The notes under the pieces: generated by a model
The model's input: the letters and a program-made list of their open reading frames with translations, nothing else
What the model was told of the DNA's origin: nothing
Databases searched by the model: none
Shown here: piece after piece, positions 28,862 through 37,306 of the stretch
Numbering within the stretch: position 1 is the first letter of the stretch
Layout: every line of letters starts with the position of its first letter
Made by a program: the position numbers and the translations under genes
DNA from: Fluviicoccus sp.
GTDB lineage: Bacteria; Pseudomonadota; Gammaproteobacteria; Pseudomonadales; Moraxellaceae
Assembly: GCF_030646115.1 (NCBI RefSeq)
Contig: NZ_JAUSMX010000002.1
Location: forward strand, 248,001 to 312,000
DNA length: 64,000 nucleotides
Direction of reading: 5' to 3'

Positions 28862-30913
28862 ATGAGCACGACTGCCCGCCGCCTGCTGGTCACCAGCGCC
28901 CTGCCCTATGCCAACGGCCCCATTCACCTCGGCCATCTGGTGGAATACATCCAGACCGATATCTGGGTGCGGTTCCAGAAATCACGCGGCCATGAATGCC
29001 ATTATGTCTGCGCCGACGATGCGCACGGCACCGCCATCATGCTCAAGGCGGAACAGAACGGCGTGACTCCGGAAGAACAGATCGCCACCGTCAAAGCCGA
29101 TCACCAACGCGACTTCGCCGACTTCCTGATTACCTTCGACAACTACCATTCCACGCACTCGCCGGAAAACCGCGAGTTCAGTGAAACCATCTACCTGCGC
29201 AACCGTGAAGGCGGCCATATCGCCACCCGTCCGGTGCGGCAGCTGTTCGACCCGGAAAAGAGCCTGTTCCTGGCCGACCGTTTTATCAAGGGCGACTGCC
29301 CGAAGTGCAACGCCAAGGACCAGTACGGCGACTCCTGCGAAGTCTGCGGCGCCACCTATGCCCCGACCGAGCTGAAGAACCCCTATTCCACCATTTCCGG
29401 CGCAACGCCCGTTGAGAAAGAATCGCTGCACTACTTCTTCAAGCTGCCCGATTTCGAAGCCATGCTGAAGGAATGGACCCGCGCCGGCGGCCTGCAAACC
29501 GAAGTCGCCAACAAGCTGGCCGAATGGTTTGAAAGCGGCCTCAACGACTGGGATATTTCCCGCGATGCGCCCTATTTCGGTTTTGAAATTCCCGATGCTC
29601 CGGGTAAGTATTTCTACGTGTGGCTGGATGCGCCCATCGGCTATATGGCCAGCTTCAAGAACCTCTGCGGCAAGCAGGGTCTGAACTTTGACGATTACTG
29701 GGCTCCCGGCGCGGAAAGCAAGACCGAGGTCTACCACTTCATCGGCAAGGACATTGTCTATTTCCACGCGCTGTTCTGGCCGGCCATGCTGCACGGCGCG
29801 AACTTCCGCAAGCCCAGCGGCGTGTTCGCCCACGGCTTCCTGACCGTCAACGGCCACAAGATGTCGAAGTCGCGCGGCACCTTCATCAAGGGGCGTACCT
29901 ATCTGGATCACCTGCAGAATCCGGAATACCTGCGCTATTACTTCGCCAGCAAGCTGTCGGGTTCGGTGGAAGACATTGACCTGAATCTGGAAGACTTCAC
30001 GCTGAAGGTGAACAGCGATCTGGTGGGCAAGGTGGTGAACATTGCCAGCCGTTGCGCCGGGTTCATCAACAAGCAGTTTGACAGCACGCTGTCTGCCCAG
30101 TGCGTCGAAGAAGAGTTGCTGGCCGAGTTCATCGCTTCCGGTGACGGCATTGCCGAACATTACGAAGCCCGCGATTTCGGCCGTGCCATCCGCGAAATCA
30201 TGGCGCTGGCAGACAAGGCCAACCAGTACATCGACGAGAAGAAGCCCTGGGCGCTGGCCAAGGACCCGGCCAACCGTGAAGAAGTGCAAGCGGTTTGCTC
30301 CGTCGGCCTGAACCTGTATCGGCAACTGATTGTCTATCTGGCCCCGATTCTGCCCGGCATTGCCGAATCCAGCCGCGCCTTCCTGGACCTGGCCAGCCTG
30401 AACTGGGAAAGCCGTTACAACCTGATGCTAGGCCACCGCATCAACGCCTTCACCCCGCTGATGACGCGTGTGGAAAAGGACAAGGTACAGGCGATGGTAG
30501 ATGCCTCGAAGGAAAACCTGACGGCTACCGTAGCCGCTCCCGCCAAGGCGGAAGCCAAGCCTGCCGCCGAGATTGAAGCCCTGGCACCGACCATCACCAT
30601 TGATGACTTCGTGAAGGTGGATTTGCGGGTGGCGAAGATCGTGAACGCCGAACACATTCCTGAAGCCGCCAAGCTGCTGAAGCTGACGCTGGATCTGGGC
30701 AATGAACAACGCACGGTGTTTGCCGGTATCAAGTCGGCCTACAAGCCTGAAGACCTGATTGGCCGCCTGACGGTGATGGTGGCCAACCTGGCCCCGCGCA
30801 AGATGAAGTTTGTTATGTCGGAAGGGATGGTGCTGGCTGCCGGACCCGGCGGCGGCGATATTTTCCTGCTGACGCCGGATGACGGTGCGACACCGGGAAT
30901 GAAGGTAAAATAA
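28862..30913 (+). CDS. metG: Methionyl-tRNA synthetase with C-terminal tRNA-binding domain (683 aa)
   Basis: The ATG at 28862 gives [20 protein letters not shown]. The class I signature HLGH (near residue 24) and KMSKS ([13 protein letters not shown]) are present. The zinc knuckle [18 protein letters not shown] fits the two-CxxC MetG1 type. The C-terminal ~110 residues ([20 protein letters not shown] ... [13 protein letters not shown]) are the EMAPII/Arc1p-like tRNA-binding dimerisation domain. Length is as expected for long-form MetG. Confidence 0.97.
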   Translation: MSTTARRLLVTSALPYANGPIHLGHLVEYIQTDIWVRFQKSRGHECHYVCADDAHGTAIMLKAEQNGVTPEEQIATVKADHQRDFADFLITFDNYHSTHSPENREFSETIYLRNREGGHIATRPVRQLFDPEKSLFLADRFIKGDCPKCNAKDQYGDSCEVCGATYAPTELKNPYSTISGATPVEKESLHYFFKLPDFEAMLKEWTRAGGLQTEVANKLAEWFESGLNDWDISRDAPYFGFEIPDAPGKYFYVWLDAPIGYMASFKNLCGKQGLNFDDYWAPGAESKTEVYHFIGKDIVYFHALFWPAMLHGANFRKPSGVFAHGFLTVNGHKMSKSRGTFIKGRTYLDHLQNPEYLRYYFASKLSGSVEDIDLNLEDFTLKVNSDLVGKVVNIASRCAGFINKQFDSTLSAQCVEEELLAEFIASGDGIAEHYEARDFGRAIREIMALADKANQYIDEKKPWALAKDPANREEVQAVCSVGLNLYRQLIVYLAPILPGIAESSRAFLDLASLNWESRYNLMLGHRINAFTPLMTRVEKDKVQAMVDASKENLTATVAAPAKAEAKPAAEIEALAPTITIDDFVKVDLRVAKIVNAEHIPEAAKLLKLTLDLGNEQRTVFAGIKSAYKPEDLIGRLTVMVANLAPRKMKFVMSEGMVLAAGPGGGDIFLLTPDDGATPGMKVK

Positions 30914-30929
30914 AGGATTAAGGGCGTTG

Positions 30930-31001
30930 GGGCGCAACGCTTGCGCCCTCTATGCAGAACACGGCGTCCTGTTCGTTCACGAGGGCGCATTCGATGCGCC
31001 C
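30930..31001. repeat. Twin-hairpin repeat, copy 2
   Basis: GGGCGCA-N5-TGCGCCC hairpins at 30930-30948 and 30983-31001, the same 53-bp phase as the copy at 1096-1167. The spacer is similarly conserved (TGTTCGTTCACGA). It sits just after metG. Confidence 0.75.
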
Positions 31002-31026
31002 CAACGGGGTATGGACTGCAATGCCC

Positions 31027-31058
31027 AAGGGGGGCAAGTTTATTACTCGCCCCTTTTT
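31027..31058. terminator. Imperfect bidirectional terminator between metG and the thioesterase-like gene
   Basis: AAGGGGGGC at 31027-31035 pairs imperfectly with CGCCCCTT at 31048-31055 and is followed by T residues on the plus strand. Confidence 0.55.
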
Positions 31059-31070
31059 TCGTCCCTACCG

Positions 31071-31517
31071 CTACTGCCTCAAAGGCGTCACCTGATACCC
31101 GACCTGATAACGGGCGATGACATTGTCGTCTTCATCCCGCAGCACTCCTTCCAGCACATAATCCCCACGTCCGGAAATCTCGGCCTTGGCCGTCACCTGG
31201 GAAATCACCGTCTCCTTCAAACGCACTTCCAGCGTGACCTCACTGGCGGCCGTTTGTTCAATCTTCAATTCGGTATTCTTCAGGAAAGACTCGAAGCGTT
31301 CCGTATTGAAACTGGACAGGAAAATCGCCTTCCCCGAAGCTTCAATCAGCATGAACAGCGCACCGGTTGGCATGAGGCCTTCATTGCAGCTATTGGCTTC
31401 CAGTGGCATCAGACACTTCACATAGCCGCGTTTCATTTCCAGCACTTTCAATCCGCTGCGGGCTACCAGGGTGCTGGATTGCTCCACATCCGGCTTCAGG
31501 GTCGTCATCATTTGCAT
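31071..31517 (-). CDS. Hotdog-fold thioesterase-like protein (DUF4442 / PaaI-like, 148 aa)
   Basis: The sequence has hotdog-fold spacing: LKVLEMKRGYVKCLMPLEANSCN, then PTGALFMLIEASGKAIFLSSF as the central helix, and paired strands LKIEQTAASEVTLEVRL and VTAKAEISGRGDYVLEGVLRD. It is close to DUF4442/PaaI proteins that hydrolyse acyl-CoA. No clear catalytic Asp or Glu can be assigned with certainty (E of MLIEASG is a candidate). It lies 39 bp downstream of the DUF4334 gene, so the two are probably co-transcribed away from tetR. Confidence 0.7.
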   Translation of the reverse strand: MQMMTTLKPDVEQSSTLVARSGLKVLEMKRGYVKCLMPLEANSCNEGLMPTGALFMLIEASGKAIFLSSFNTERFESFLKNTELKIEQTAASEVTLEVRLKETVISQVTAKAEISGRGDYVLEGVLRDEDDNVIARYQVGYQVTPLRQ

Positions 31518-31556
31518 GGTGTCAGTCTCTCAGTAAACAGGCTTGCACCCGGCGGA

Positions 31557-32096
31557 TCAGCCTTGGGTGTCGCGGCGCAGGACGAAGAAATACGGTTGCT
31601 TCATCCCCTTGAAATCCATCACCCCCAGCAGGGTATCGGCATCCACGCGGCGGAATACATCCTGGATGGGTTGGCGGTCGTAGATCATGGCGGCGCTGAC
31701 CTTGCCCCGGAAGGAAGTCAGGCGCAGTCTGGCGGCGGTTTGGCGAGTGCTGAACAGCGGCTTCAGCCACGGGAAAATACGTCCGGCGAGGTTGTTGAGG
31801 GCGTCCGGCACATGGTGCGCCAGACCGATGGGCATCAGCGACGGGTTGACGCTATAGCGCTTGCCGCCAACGCCGGTAAAGACCAGCGGATGAACGTGGT
31901 CCGCATCGATGAACTCCTTGCCATACCAGCCGTAGCGCTCCAGCAAACCGTCCATGACGTGATCGGTGGGAAAATCCGCGCCACGCCAGCGGCCGTGCAT
32001 GAAGTCGATATCCACCCCTTCCAGGCTGTCGAACAGCTCCAGCGCTTGTTCTGTTCCAACCTTCCCCTGTTTCAGGGCCTGCTCAAAACTCGGCAT
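31557..32096 (-). CDS. GXWXG / DUF4334 domain protein (179 aa)
   Basis: The N-terminal FMHGRWRGADFPTDHVMDGL carries the GXWXG motif; the C-terminal half with LRLTSFRGKVSAAMIYDRQPIQD and MDFKGMKQPYFFVLRR matches DUF4334. The family binds lipids or hydrophobic ligands in known homologues; the function here is unknown. A strong ribosome site (GAGGAG) precedes the start. It is divergent from the tetR gene, its probable regulator. Confidence 0.85.
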   Translation of the reverse strand: MPSFEQALKQGKVGTEQALELFDSLEGVDIDFMHGRWRGADFPTDHVMDGLLERYGWYGKEFIDADHVHPLVFTGVGGKRYSVNPSLMPIGLAHHVPDALNNLAGRIFPWLKPLFSTRQTAARLRLTSFRGKVSAAMIYDRQPIQDVFRRVDADTLLGVMDFKGMKQPYFFVLRRDTQG

Positions 32097-32148
32097 GCGT
32101 CACTCCTCTTCAAGATGGGTTTGGCTTGACTGTGCCTGACCATAATGC

Positions 32149-32160
32149 AAGTATTTACTT
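32149..32160. promoter_or_regulatory. AAGTA-TT-TACTT palindrome, candidate TetR operator
   Basis: A perfect 5+2+5 dyad in the 90-bp divergent gap between the DUF4334 and tetR genes. It overlaps a weak -10 (AAGTAT, 17 bp from TTGACT at 32126-32131). Confidence 0.45.
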
Positions 32161-32186
32161 AACTTCAACTGGCATTTGGATTGAGT

Positions 32187-32798
32187 ATGCGCCGCAAGCC
32201 CCAGCAACTGCGTTCCCGGGAGATGGTGGACAAGCTGATTGACGCTACCGGCAAGGTGATTGTGGCGCGCGGGCTGGAATATGCCACGACCAATCATATT
32301 GCCGAGGAAGCGGGGGTCAACATTGCTTCGCTGTACCATTATTTCGGTAATAAGGAGGAGATGATTGAGGCCTTGCAGGACCAGTTGACGCAGGATTTGT
32401 TGCAGATGCTGGTGCAGCATGCCTCGGGTTTTGACCTGCAGGCCTTGTCGATGCGTGACATTGCGGAGGCTTCTATCCTGTTTACGCTGGAGACGTTACG
32501 GAGCAATCCGGTGTTCATGGAGTTGTCGCGGCATTGGAGCCGGTTGTCGCTGCAGCGGTCGATGGCGGTGATTGAGCAGCATTTGCTGCAGTTATGCACG
32601 ACGTATTTCCGGCAGCATTTCCGGACTTATCCGATTGAGGATTTGCATATCCGGTTGTATGTGCTGTTGAACGGGGCGATGGCGACGGTGGCGCGGCATT
32701 TGTGTGAGGGCAGTCCGGTGATTCGGGATCGGGAGTTGGTGGCGGTGTTGGCGGATATGATTGTGGGGGTGTTGGAAAAGGGGATGATTGAGGGGTGA
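32187..32798 (+). CDS. TetR/AcrR-family regulator (203 aa)
   Basis: The ATG at 32187 follows a TTG at 32181 that is less likely. The HTH is in the N-terminal 60 residues: MVDKLIDATGKVIVARGLEYATTNHIAEEAGVNIASLYHYFGNKEEMIE, split by the usual TetR elements. The C-terminal ligand-binding domain is helical. By position it is expected to repress the divergent GXWXG and thioesterase-like genes; the ligand would be a fatty-acid-like molecule (inference). Confidence 0.9.
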   Translation: MRRKPQQLRSREMVDKLIDATGKVIVARGLEYATTNHIAEEAGVNIASLYHYFGNKEEMIEALQDQLTQDLLQMLVQHASGFDLQALSMRDIAEASILFTLETLRSNPVFMELSRHWSRLSLQRSMAVIEQHLLQLCTTYFRQHFRTYPIEDLHIRLYVLLNGAMATVARHLCEGSPVIRDRELVAVLADMIVGVLEKGMIEG

Positions 32799-32828
32799 TG
32801 GGCGCGTTTTTTTCGCGGGGCGGCAATG

Positions 32829-32997
32829 TGTTGTTACAGTTGGAATGGGGCGAATTAAGGGTACGAATTGTCGCAGCTTCCCTTTCATGCTAAGTTAAAA
32901 TGCATGTAAATCAGTGGCTTGCCACAAAAACTCCAGAAATAAACACCTTTTCTGGAAAATACAAGCACCAAATTCGGTGTAGATATCAAAGTTGAAC
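32829..32997 (+). other. Integron attI-like leader, copy A
   Basis: This ~165-bp segment aligns along its full length with 58886-59055. Both end in GATATCAAAG followed by TT, and identity stops at the G^TT crossover position of a GTTRRRY core: here GTTGAAC at 32991-32997. The palindrome-like CACCAAATTCGGTG lies inside. It may be an attI site or an unusual attC. No intI gene flanks it; the gap 32799-32828 is otherwise empty. Confidence 0.65.
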
Positions 32998-33111
32998 TAA
33001 ACCGCTTCGCGGTGGCTTTTCTGCCTGTTTCGTCATCGTTTTCCTCCGTATCAGCCACATCGGGTCTTCACTGGAAGATGGGAAATCCCTCCCGTCATCC
33101 GGAGACTCATC

Positions 33112-33993
33112 ATGACGACCGCCCTGCGTTTGCGCATGGACAACGCCATGCTTGTCCGTGGTCTGGCCGACCGCACCCGTCAGTCCTACCTCGAAGCCAT
33201 CACCAAACTCACCCGCTATTACCGCGTCAGCCCTGACTCCCTGTCATCCGCTCAGGTCGAAGCCTGGCTGCTCCACCTTGCCAAAGACCGCAAGCTGTCC
33301 TTCAGCACCGTCAATCAGGCCGCCAGCGCCTGCCGCCTCTTCTATAACACCGTGCTCGGCCTGGATCGTGCCAGCTTCAACATTCCCATGGCCAAGACGC
33401 CGCAGCGCCAGCCCGAGATTCTGGCCCGGACCGAAGTCGCCGCGCTGTTGGCGGCGGCGCGTGGTCTGGCCGACCGAACCTTGCTGATGACCATCTATGC
33501 CGCCGGACTCCGGGTCTCCGAAGCCTGCACCCTCCAGATTGCCGATATTGACAGCGCCCCTGACCGTTTATGCCTTCGTGTCCGGCACGGTAAGGGCGGC
33601 CAGGATCGCTACACGCTGCTGGCGCCCACCCTGCTGGCCGCCCTGCGTGAATACTGGCGACACAACAAACCCCGGCTCTGGTTGTTTCCCAATCCCGGCG
33701 GAAACGCTCCTATCGACATCAAGACCGCACAACGCCGTTATAACCAAGCCCGGACAGCCGCGCACATCCGCAAGACCGGCGGCATCCACACCCTGCGCCA
33801 TTGTTTTGCCACCCACCTGCTGGAGTCCAGTGTCGATCTGGTGACTATCCAGACCTTGATGGGACACAAAGACCTGTCTACCACCGGCCGTTACCTGCAT
33901 CTGGTGTCGATGCAATGGCAGCCACCCCGCAAGCACCTGTCGCCCTTTGACCTGCTCGCGGCCTTGCCCGGCGCACGTCCTTCAACGTCCTGA
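33112..33993 (+). CDS. Tyrosine recombinase of the IS91-like element (293 aa)
   Basis: The N-terminal core-binding domain (~1-95) is followed by a catalytic domain with the R of YAAGLRVSEACTL, K of VRHGKGGQDRY, the HTLRH box (HxxR) and LMGHKDLSTTGRYLH (final His/Trp position and nucleophilic Tyr). It lacks the extra alpha-helical insertion that marks integron integrases between the second and third boxes, so it is not IntI. It accompanies the transposase gene 17 bp downstream. Confidence 0.88.
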   Translation: MTTALRLRMDNAMLVRGLADRTRQSYLEAITKLTRYYRVSPDSLSSAQVEAWLLHLAKDRKLSFSTVNQAASACRLFYNTVLGLDRASFNIPMAKTPQRQPEILARTEVAALLAAARGLADRTLLMTIYAAGLRVSEACTLQIADIDSAPDRLCLRVRHGKGGQDRYTLLAPTLLAALREYWRHNKPRLWLFPNPGGNAPIDIKTAQRRYNQARTAAHIRKTGGIHTLRHCFATHLLESSVDLVTIQTLMGHKDLSTTGRYLHLVSMQWQPPRKHLSPFDLLAALPGARPSTS

Positions 33994-34010
33994 TTCACCT
34001 CGCTACCCTC

Positions 34011-35213
34011 ATGTCCGCTTCGCTCGCCGAGGTCTTCCGGTCCTTTGCCGCCGACTGGCTGGCCGCGCATGGCGTTTCCTCCCAGCAAGCCCGGGTGATG
34101 CGCGCCGTGCTCGACTGCCGCACCGCCGCCCTGGGCGGCCATTGCGAGGCCTGTGACGCCTGCGGACACCTGCGCTTTGTCTACCACTCCTGCCGCAACC
34201 GGCATTGCCCCTCCTGCCAGTCCCGCGCCAAGGAGGCTTGGACACGGCAGCGCATGACAGAACTGCTGCCTGTGCCTTACACGCATCTGGTCTTTACCCT
34301 GCCGCATGCACTGAACGGGCTGGCGGCCTGTCATGACCGCTGGCTCTACACCACGCTGATGACGGTGGTCGCTTCGGTGTTGACCGACTTCGCCCGCAAT
34401 CCGCGCTGGCTGGGGGCGCAACCGCTGTTCTCGCTGGTGCTGCACACCTGGGCGCAGGACCTGCGGCGGCATGTACATGTCCACGGCCTGATGGCCTGCG
34501 GCGGGCTGGATGCGGCCGGGCACTGGTTGACCCCGAAGCGCGACCCGCGCTTCCTGTTCCCGGTGCGGGCCTTGTCTGCCGTGTTCCGGGCGCGGTTCAT
34601 GGCGGCGCTGGATGCGGCCTTGAAGGCGGGCACGCTTCCGAACGATCCGGCGGCGACAGCGGCGGAACGGTCAGCAAGGCGACGGCGATTGCTGCGCCAT
34701 GCCTGGGTGGTTTATGCCAAAACCCCGATGGGCGGCCCGGCCGAAGTGCTGCAATACCTGTCACGCTACACGCATCGCACGGCCATCTCGAACGAGCGTA
34801 TTGTCGCTATCCGGGGCGATACGGTGCTGCTGCGGGTGCGCGACAATCACGCCGGGGGCAAGCGGGTGATCCGGGTACCGGGTGTGGAGTTCACCGGCCG
34901 CTTCCTGCAGCATGTGCTGCCGCCGGGCTTCAAGCGGATACGGCATTACGGGGTGCTGTCGGCAGCCTGCAAAAAGCACGATCTGGAGCGGGCGCGTCTG
35001 GCCTTGAATACCCCCACGCCGTCGCCGGTGGCGATGGAGGAAGCCGCTGACTTCATGAGCCGGGTGGCACTGGTGGATATCCATCGTTGCAAGGCCTGCG
35101 GGGAAGGCACGATGGGGGTCGTGGCGTTTCTGGCCCCGGACCGGTCGGCGGTGTTCAGACCGCACCCAGCGCTGTGTCCGGCCAAGGCAGCACTTTGCCG
35201 GGGGCCGCCATGA
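34011..35213 (+). CDS. IS91-family transposase (400 aa)
   Basis: The N-terminal zinc-binding part is visible: CEACDACGHLRFVYHSC followed by RNRHCPSCQSRAKEAW. Then come YTHLVFTLPHALNGL, QDLRRHVHVHGLMACGG (the HxHxH metal site of the HUH nuclease) and VLQYLSRYTHRTAISNERI (catalytic tyrosine region). Length is typical. These enzymes move DNA by rolling-circle transposition, without target duplication. It appears intact. Confidence 0.92.
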   Translation: MSASLAEVFRSFAADWLAAHGVSSQQARVMRAVLDCRTAALGGHCEACDACGHLRFVYHSCRNRHCPSCQSRAKEAWTRQRMTELLPVPYTHLVFTLPHALNGLAACHDRWLYTTLMTVVASVLTDFARNPRWLGAQPLFSLVLHTWAQDLRRHVHVHGLMACGGLDAAGHWLTPKRDPRFLFPVRALSAVFRARFMAALDAALKAGTLPNDPAATAAERSARRRRLLRHAWVVYAKTPMGGPAEVLQYLSRYTHRTAISNERIVAIRGDTVLLRVRDNHAGGKRVIRVPGVEFTGRFLQHVLPPGFKRIRHYGVLSAACKKHDLERARLALNTPTPSPVAMEEAADFMSRVALVDIHRCKACGEGTMGVVAFLAPDRSAVFRPHPALCPAKAALCRGPP

Positions 35214-35460
35214 TCAGGAGTCGATATCCAGCGACCATCAGGCTTGGAGAGTGCGGTCTTCGGGAGTCGGCTTGGCTGAAAACGGATGGAAGAGCCGAAG
35301 GGGTGGTGATACATCAGGTCGGTTCGTCCCCGAGCGTGCATCGGCGCGGCAACAGCGGGGCTTGGAAGGCAAAACCCCTGCGCCACAGGCATCGTGGCTT
35401 GACAGGACACCGGCGGAAAAGGTACTAATCTCCAGATGGAAGGCCCGGCCCGGCGGTTCA

Positions 35461-35544
35461 GTCCAACATGGTTTATCCACCGCGTTCAGGTGTATCGACT
35501 CCAACCGGCTGCTTGGCGCGATGGATAAACGCTATTCGTTAGGC
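35461..35544 (+). other. attC site, 84 bp, type distinct from the others
   Basis: R'' GTCCAAC (35461-35467) and R' GTTAGGC (35538-35544) frame an imperfect inverted repeat: GTTTATCCACCGCG on the left matches the complement of CGCGATGGATAAAC on the right in 13 of 14 bases. The unpaired bases near R' are typical extrahelical bases. It ends the cassette that contains the IS91-like element and starts the HNH cassette. Confidence 0.75.
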
Positions 35545-35552
35545 TTTTGTTA

Positions 35553-36497
35553 ATGAATGGAATTTTTCGCTATAGAATTAAGCAACCTGTGACTTGGTTT
35601 AATCAGGCTGTATCGAAGTCTAATCAGTATTGCCTTTATTGTGGTCGTTTAGTTGGAGTAGGAGCGACTATTAGCTCAAATAAAGAGCATTTAGTTGGAA
35701 GAGAATTTGTTCCAACAGGTGCATTTGGTGATGGAACATTATTTAACTTTATCTTCAGGGCATGCGAAGACTGTAACAATGAAAAATCAAATATTGAACG
35801 CCATATATCTACAGTATCTTTGTATAACAGCCCTGCTAGACGAGACTCTCAGATATATAATGATATTGCTAACCGAAAAGCAGCAAACGATTATTATCCA
35901 AACAAACAAGGAGTCTTAATTAAGGACTCTGACGATAATCTTACAATAGCTGGTGGTTTTGGCCGTAGTAATATTACATTTGGCCTTTCTAGCCCACCTC
36001 AAGTTGAGCCTACATATTTTGAATTACTTGCGTTTAGACATATACAGGGAATTTTTTCACTTATTACTTCGCATAATCCGCTTACAGCAACAGGCACTAC
36101 ACTGTTAAGTCATGATTTTTTTCACTTTTTTGGCTTATATAATCATGCCGATTGGGGTAATCCCCATTTAATTGAAATAATGAGCAGAGTTTGTAAATTT
36201 CCATGCTATGCCAATATTGAAACAGCAAATGGCTTTTTCAAAGTAATAATAAGAAAAAGGAGTGCCGATGACGGCGAGTGGTTTTGGGCTCTTGAGTGGA
36301 ATAAAAGCTATAGAGTTATTGGTGCTATAGCTAACATAAATGATAATCCAGCAGTATTTAGGAATCTGCCTGCCCTAGTTTGGAAAGAATTAGGTATTCA
36401 AGATGGTGCAACAACAAGAATTCGTGAAGAAACTCCTCTTAATGAAGAGCAAGATATATTGTTTGTCGCTCAAGTCGAAGGTGTGCAAATTGCCTAA
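35553..36497 (+). CDS. HNH-endonuclease-like protein on an integron cassette (314 aa)
   Basis: The start is ATG 35553, 9 bp after R'. The N-terminal zinc/HNH motif is clear: CLYC (C27, C30), EH (E45, H46, in NKEHLVGRE), then CEDCNNEKS (C71, C74, N75). The rest has no recognisable domain. HNH proteins on cassettes often serve as nucleases in DNA processing or phage defence; this is not shown here. The gene is AT-rich against the backbone. Its stop codon TAA lies inside the R'' core of the following attC, a typical tight cassette fit. Confidence 0.75.
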   Translation: MNGIFRYRIKQPVTWFNQAVSKSNQYCLYCGRLVGVGATISSNKEHLVGREFVPTGAFGDGTLFNFIFRACEDCNNEKSNIERHISTVSLYNSPARRDSQIYNDIANRKAANDYYPNKQGVLIKDSDDNLTIAGGFGRSNITFGLSSPPQVEPTYFELLAFRHIQGIFSLITSHNPLTATGTTLLSHDFFHFFGLYNHADWGNPHLIEIMSRVCKFPCYANIETANGFFKVIIRKRSADDGEWFWALEWNKSYRVIGAIANINDNPAVFRNLPALVWKELGIQDGATTRIREETPLNEEQDILFVAQVEGVQIA

Positions 36498-36617
36498 CTT
36501 GCGCGTCAAGTGCGACAAGCACCCAGCCAATTATTGTGCAATTTTTTGAATTCAGTGATTACTGAGTTTTTGTTTATTTTGTTGTAGGGTGCTTGCGCCT
36601 TACGCGGGTAGTTGAAA
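36492..36617 (+). other. attC site 1, 126 bp (homogeneous type)
   Basis: R'' GCCTAAC (36492-36498), the left arm GCGCGTCAAGTGCGACAAGC, a loop with ATTCAGTGATTACTGAGT, the right arm GGGTGCTTGCGCCTTACGCG, and R' GTTGAAA (36611-36617). Arms pair imperfectly with extrahelical bases. Nearly identical sites occur at 59942 and 60711. Confidence 0.85.
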
Positions 36618-36619
36618 TT

Positions 36620-37192
36620 ATGAATGCTGAAGACGATTATCAGAACACCCTAACAAATACCCTTCGAAAAATAGGAAGAAACCTATTGAATTACCAAAGG
36701 GTAGAGATGTTATGGAAATCTCAAATTAACATCTCAGATGTAACCGTCGAGATAATTAATGGAGAAGCAGTAGTTCGTCAAAAAAAATCAAGTACACGCC
36801 CCCAACCCATGGGCTGGCTTGCTGAAAATCACCGAAAATTGCTTTTCTCAAAATTTCCTGAGCAAGACACCAAGGTCAATCCCGAGACGATCTCCATTAC
36901 TACATCATTTAGAATAGAAGATGTCACGCTAAGTTCCGATCGTCGTAAAGATATCCTTATACTTGTCCAAGAGCGAAATATTCTAGTCCATTTGTTAGCT
37001 GAAACGTTTGACCACACATCAAAAAATGATTGTATTAGGTTATGTGCAGAACTAGACCAGCAGAACGCAAGAATAATTCATGAAATTGAGTTTCTTAATA
37101 ACATCTCCAAATCATTCCAAGATGAGATAAAGGAAATTACCAAATATCTTGAGTCCGAATCTTTTATAAACGATATTTCGCAAAATTTCTAA
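36620..37192 (+). CDS. Hypothetical integron cassette protein (190 aa)
   Basis: The ATG at 36620 lies 2 bp after R'. The sequence is helical, with RKIGRNLLNYQRVEML and ERNILVHLLAETFDHT as the most conserved-looking parts; a coiled-coil-like stretch ends the protein (NNISKSFQDEIKEITKYLE). No catalytic motif is recognised. It has no attC after it, so it may be the last, disrupted cassette of the locus or its attC has been lost. It is AT-rich, unlike the backbone. Confidence 0.65.
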   Translation: MNAEDDYQNTLTNTLRKIGRNLLNYQRVEMLWKSQINISDVTVEIINGEAVVRQKKSSTRPQPMGWLAENHRKLLFSKFPEQDTKVNPETISITTSFRIEDVTLSSDRRKDILILVQERNILVHLLAETFDHTSKNDCIRLCAELDQQNARIIHEIEFLNNISKSFQDEIKEITKYLESESFINDISQNF

Positions 37193-37306
37193 AACTCATT
37201 CGAGTGGGACGAATTTTGCTGCGCCAAATCCGCCCCTAAATTCCAACGTTCCGACTGTAAAAAAACCCTTTTTCAAGCAGCAAATAATGGCTTTTTTGGC
37301 ACTGAA

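Larger units (their letters stand above)
32998..35460 (+). mobile_element. IS91-family element with tyrosine recombinase, approximate boundaries
   Basis: Contains a tyrosine recombinase followed after 17 bp by an IS91-type transposase, the two-gene layout known for some IS91-like elements. The left side starts near GAAC at 32994-32997 (GAAC is a preferred IS91 target tetranucleotide), followed by the hairpin-like ACCGCTTCGCGGT. The right boundary is set only by the start of an attC at 35461. The exact ends are not determined. The 35214-35460 stretch has no convincing gene. Confidence 0.6.

Noticed and set aside
27127-28995. A 622-codon plus-strand ORF opposite dcd and apbC
   Set aside because: It is antisense to two certain genes, and its composition is that of a shadow frame.
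33112-33993. The tyrosine recombinase as an integron integrase
   Set aside because: It lacks the integron-specific helix insertion and is paired with an IS91 transposase; it lies on the same strand as the cassettes, whereas intI is usually divergent.
35251-35553. A 100-codon ORF at the right end of the IS91-like element
   Set aside because: It crosses the attC site and has no domain or ribosome site.
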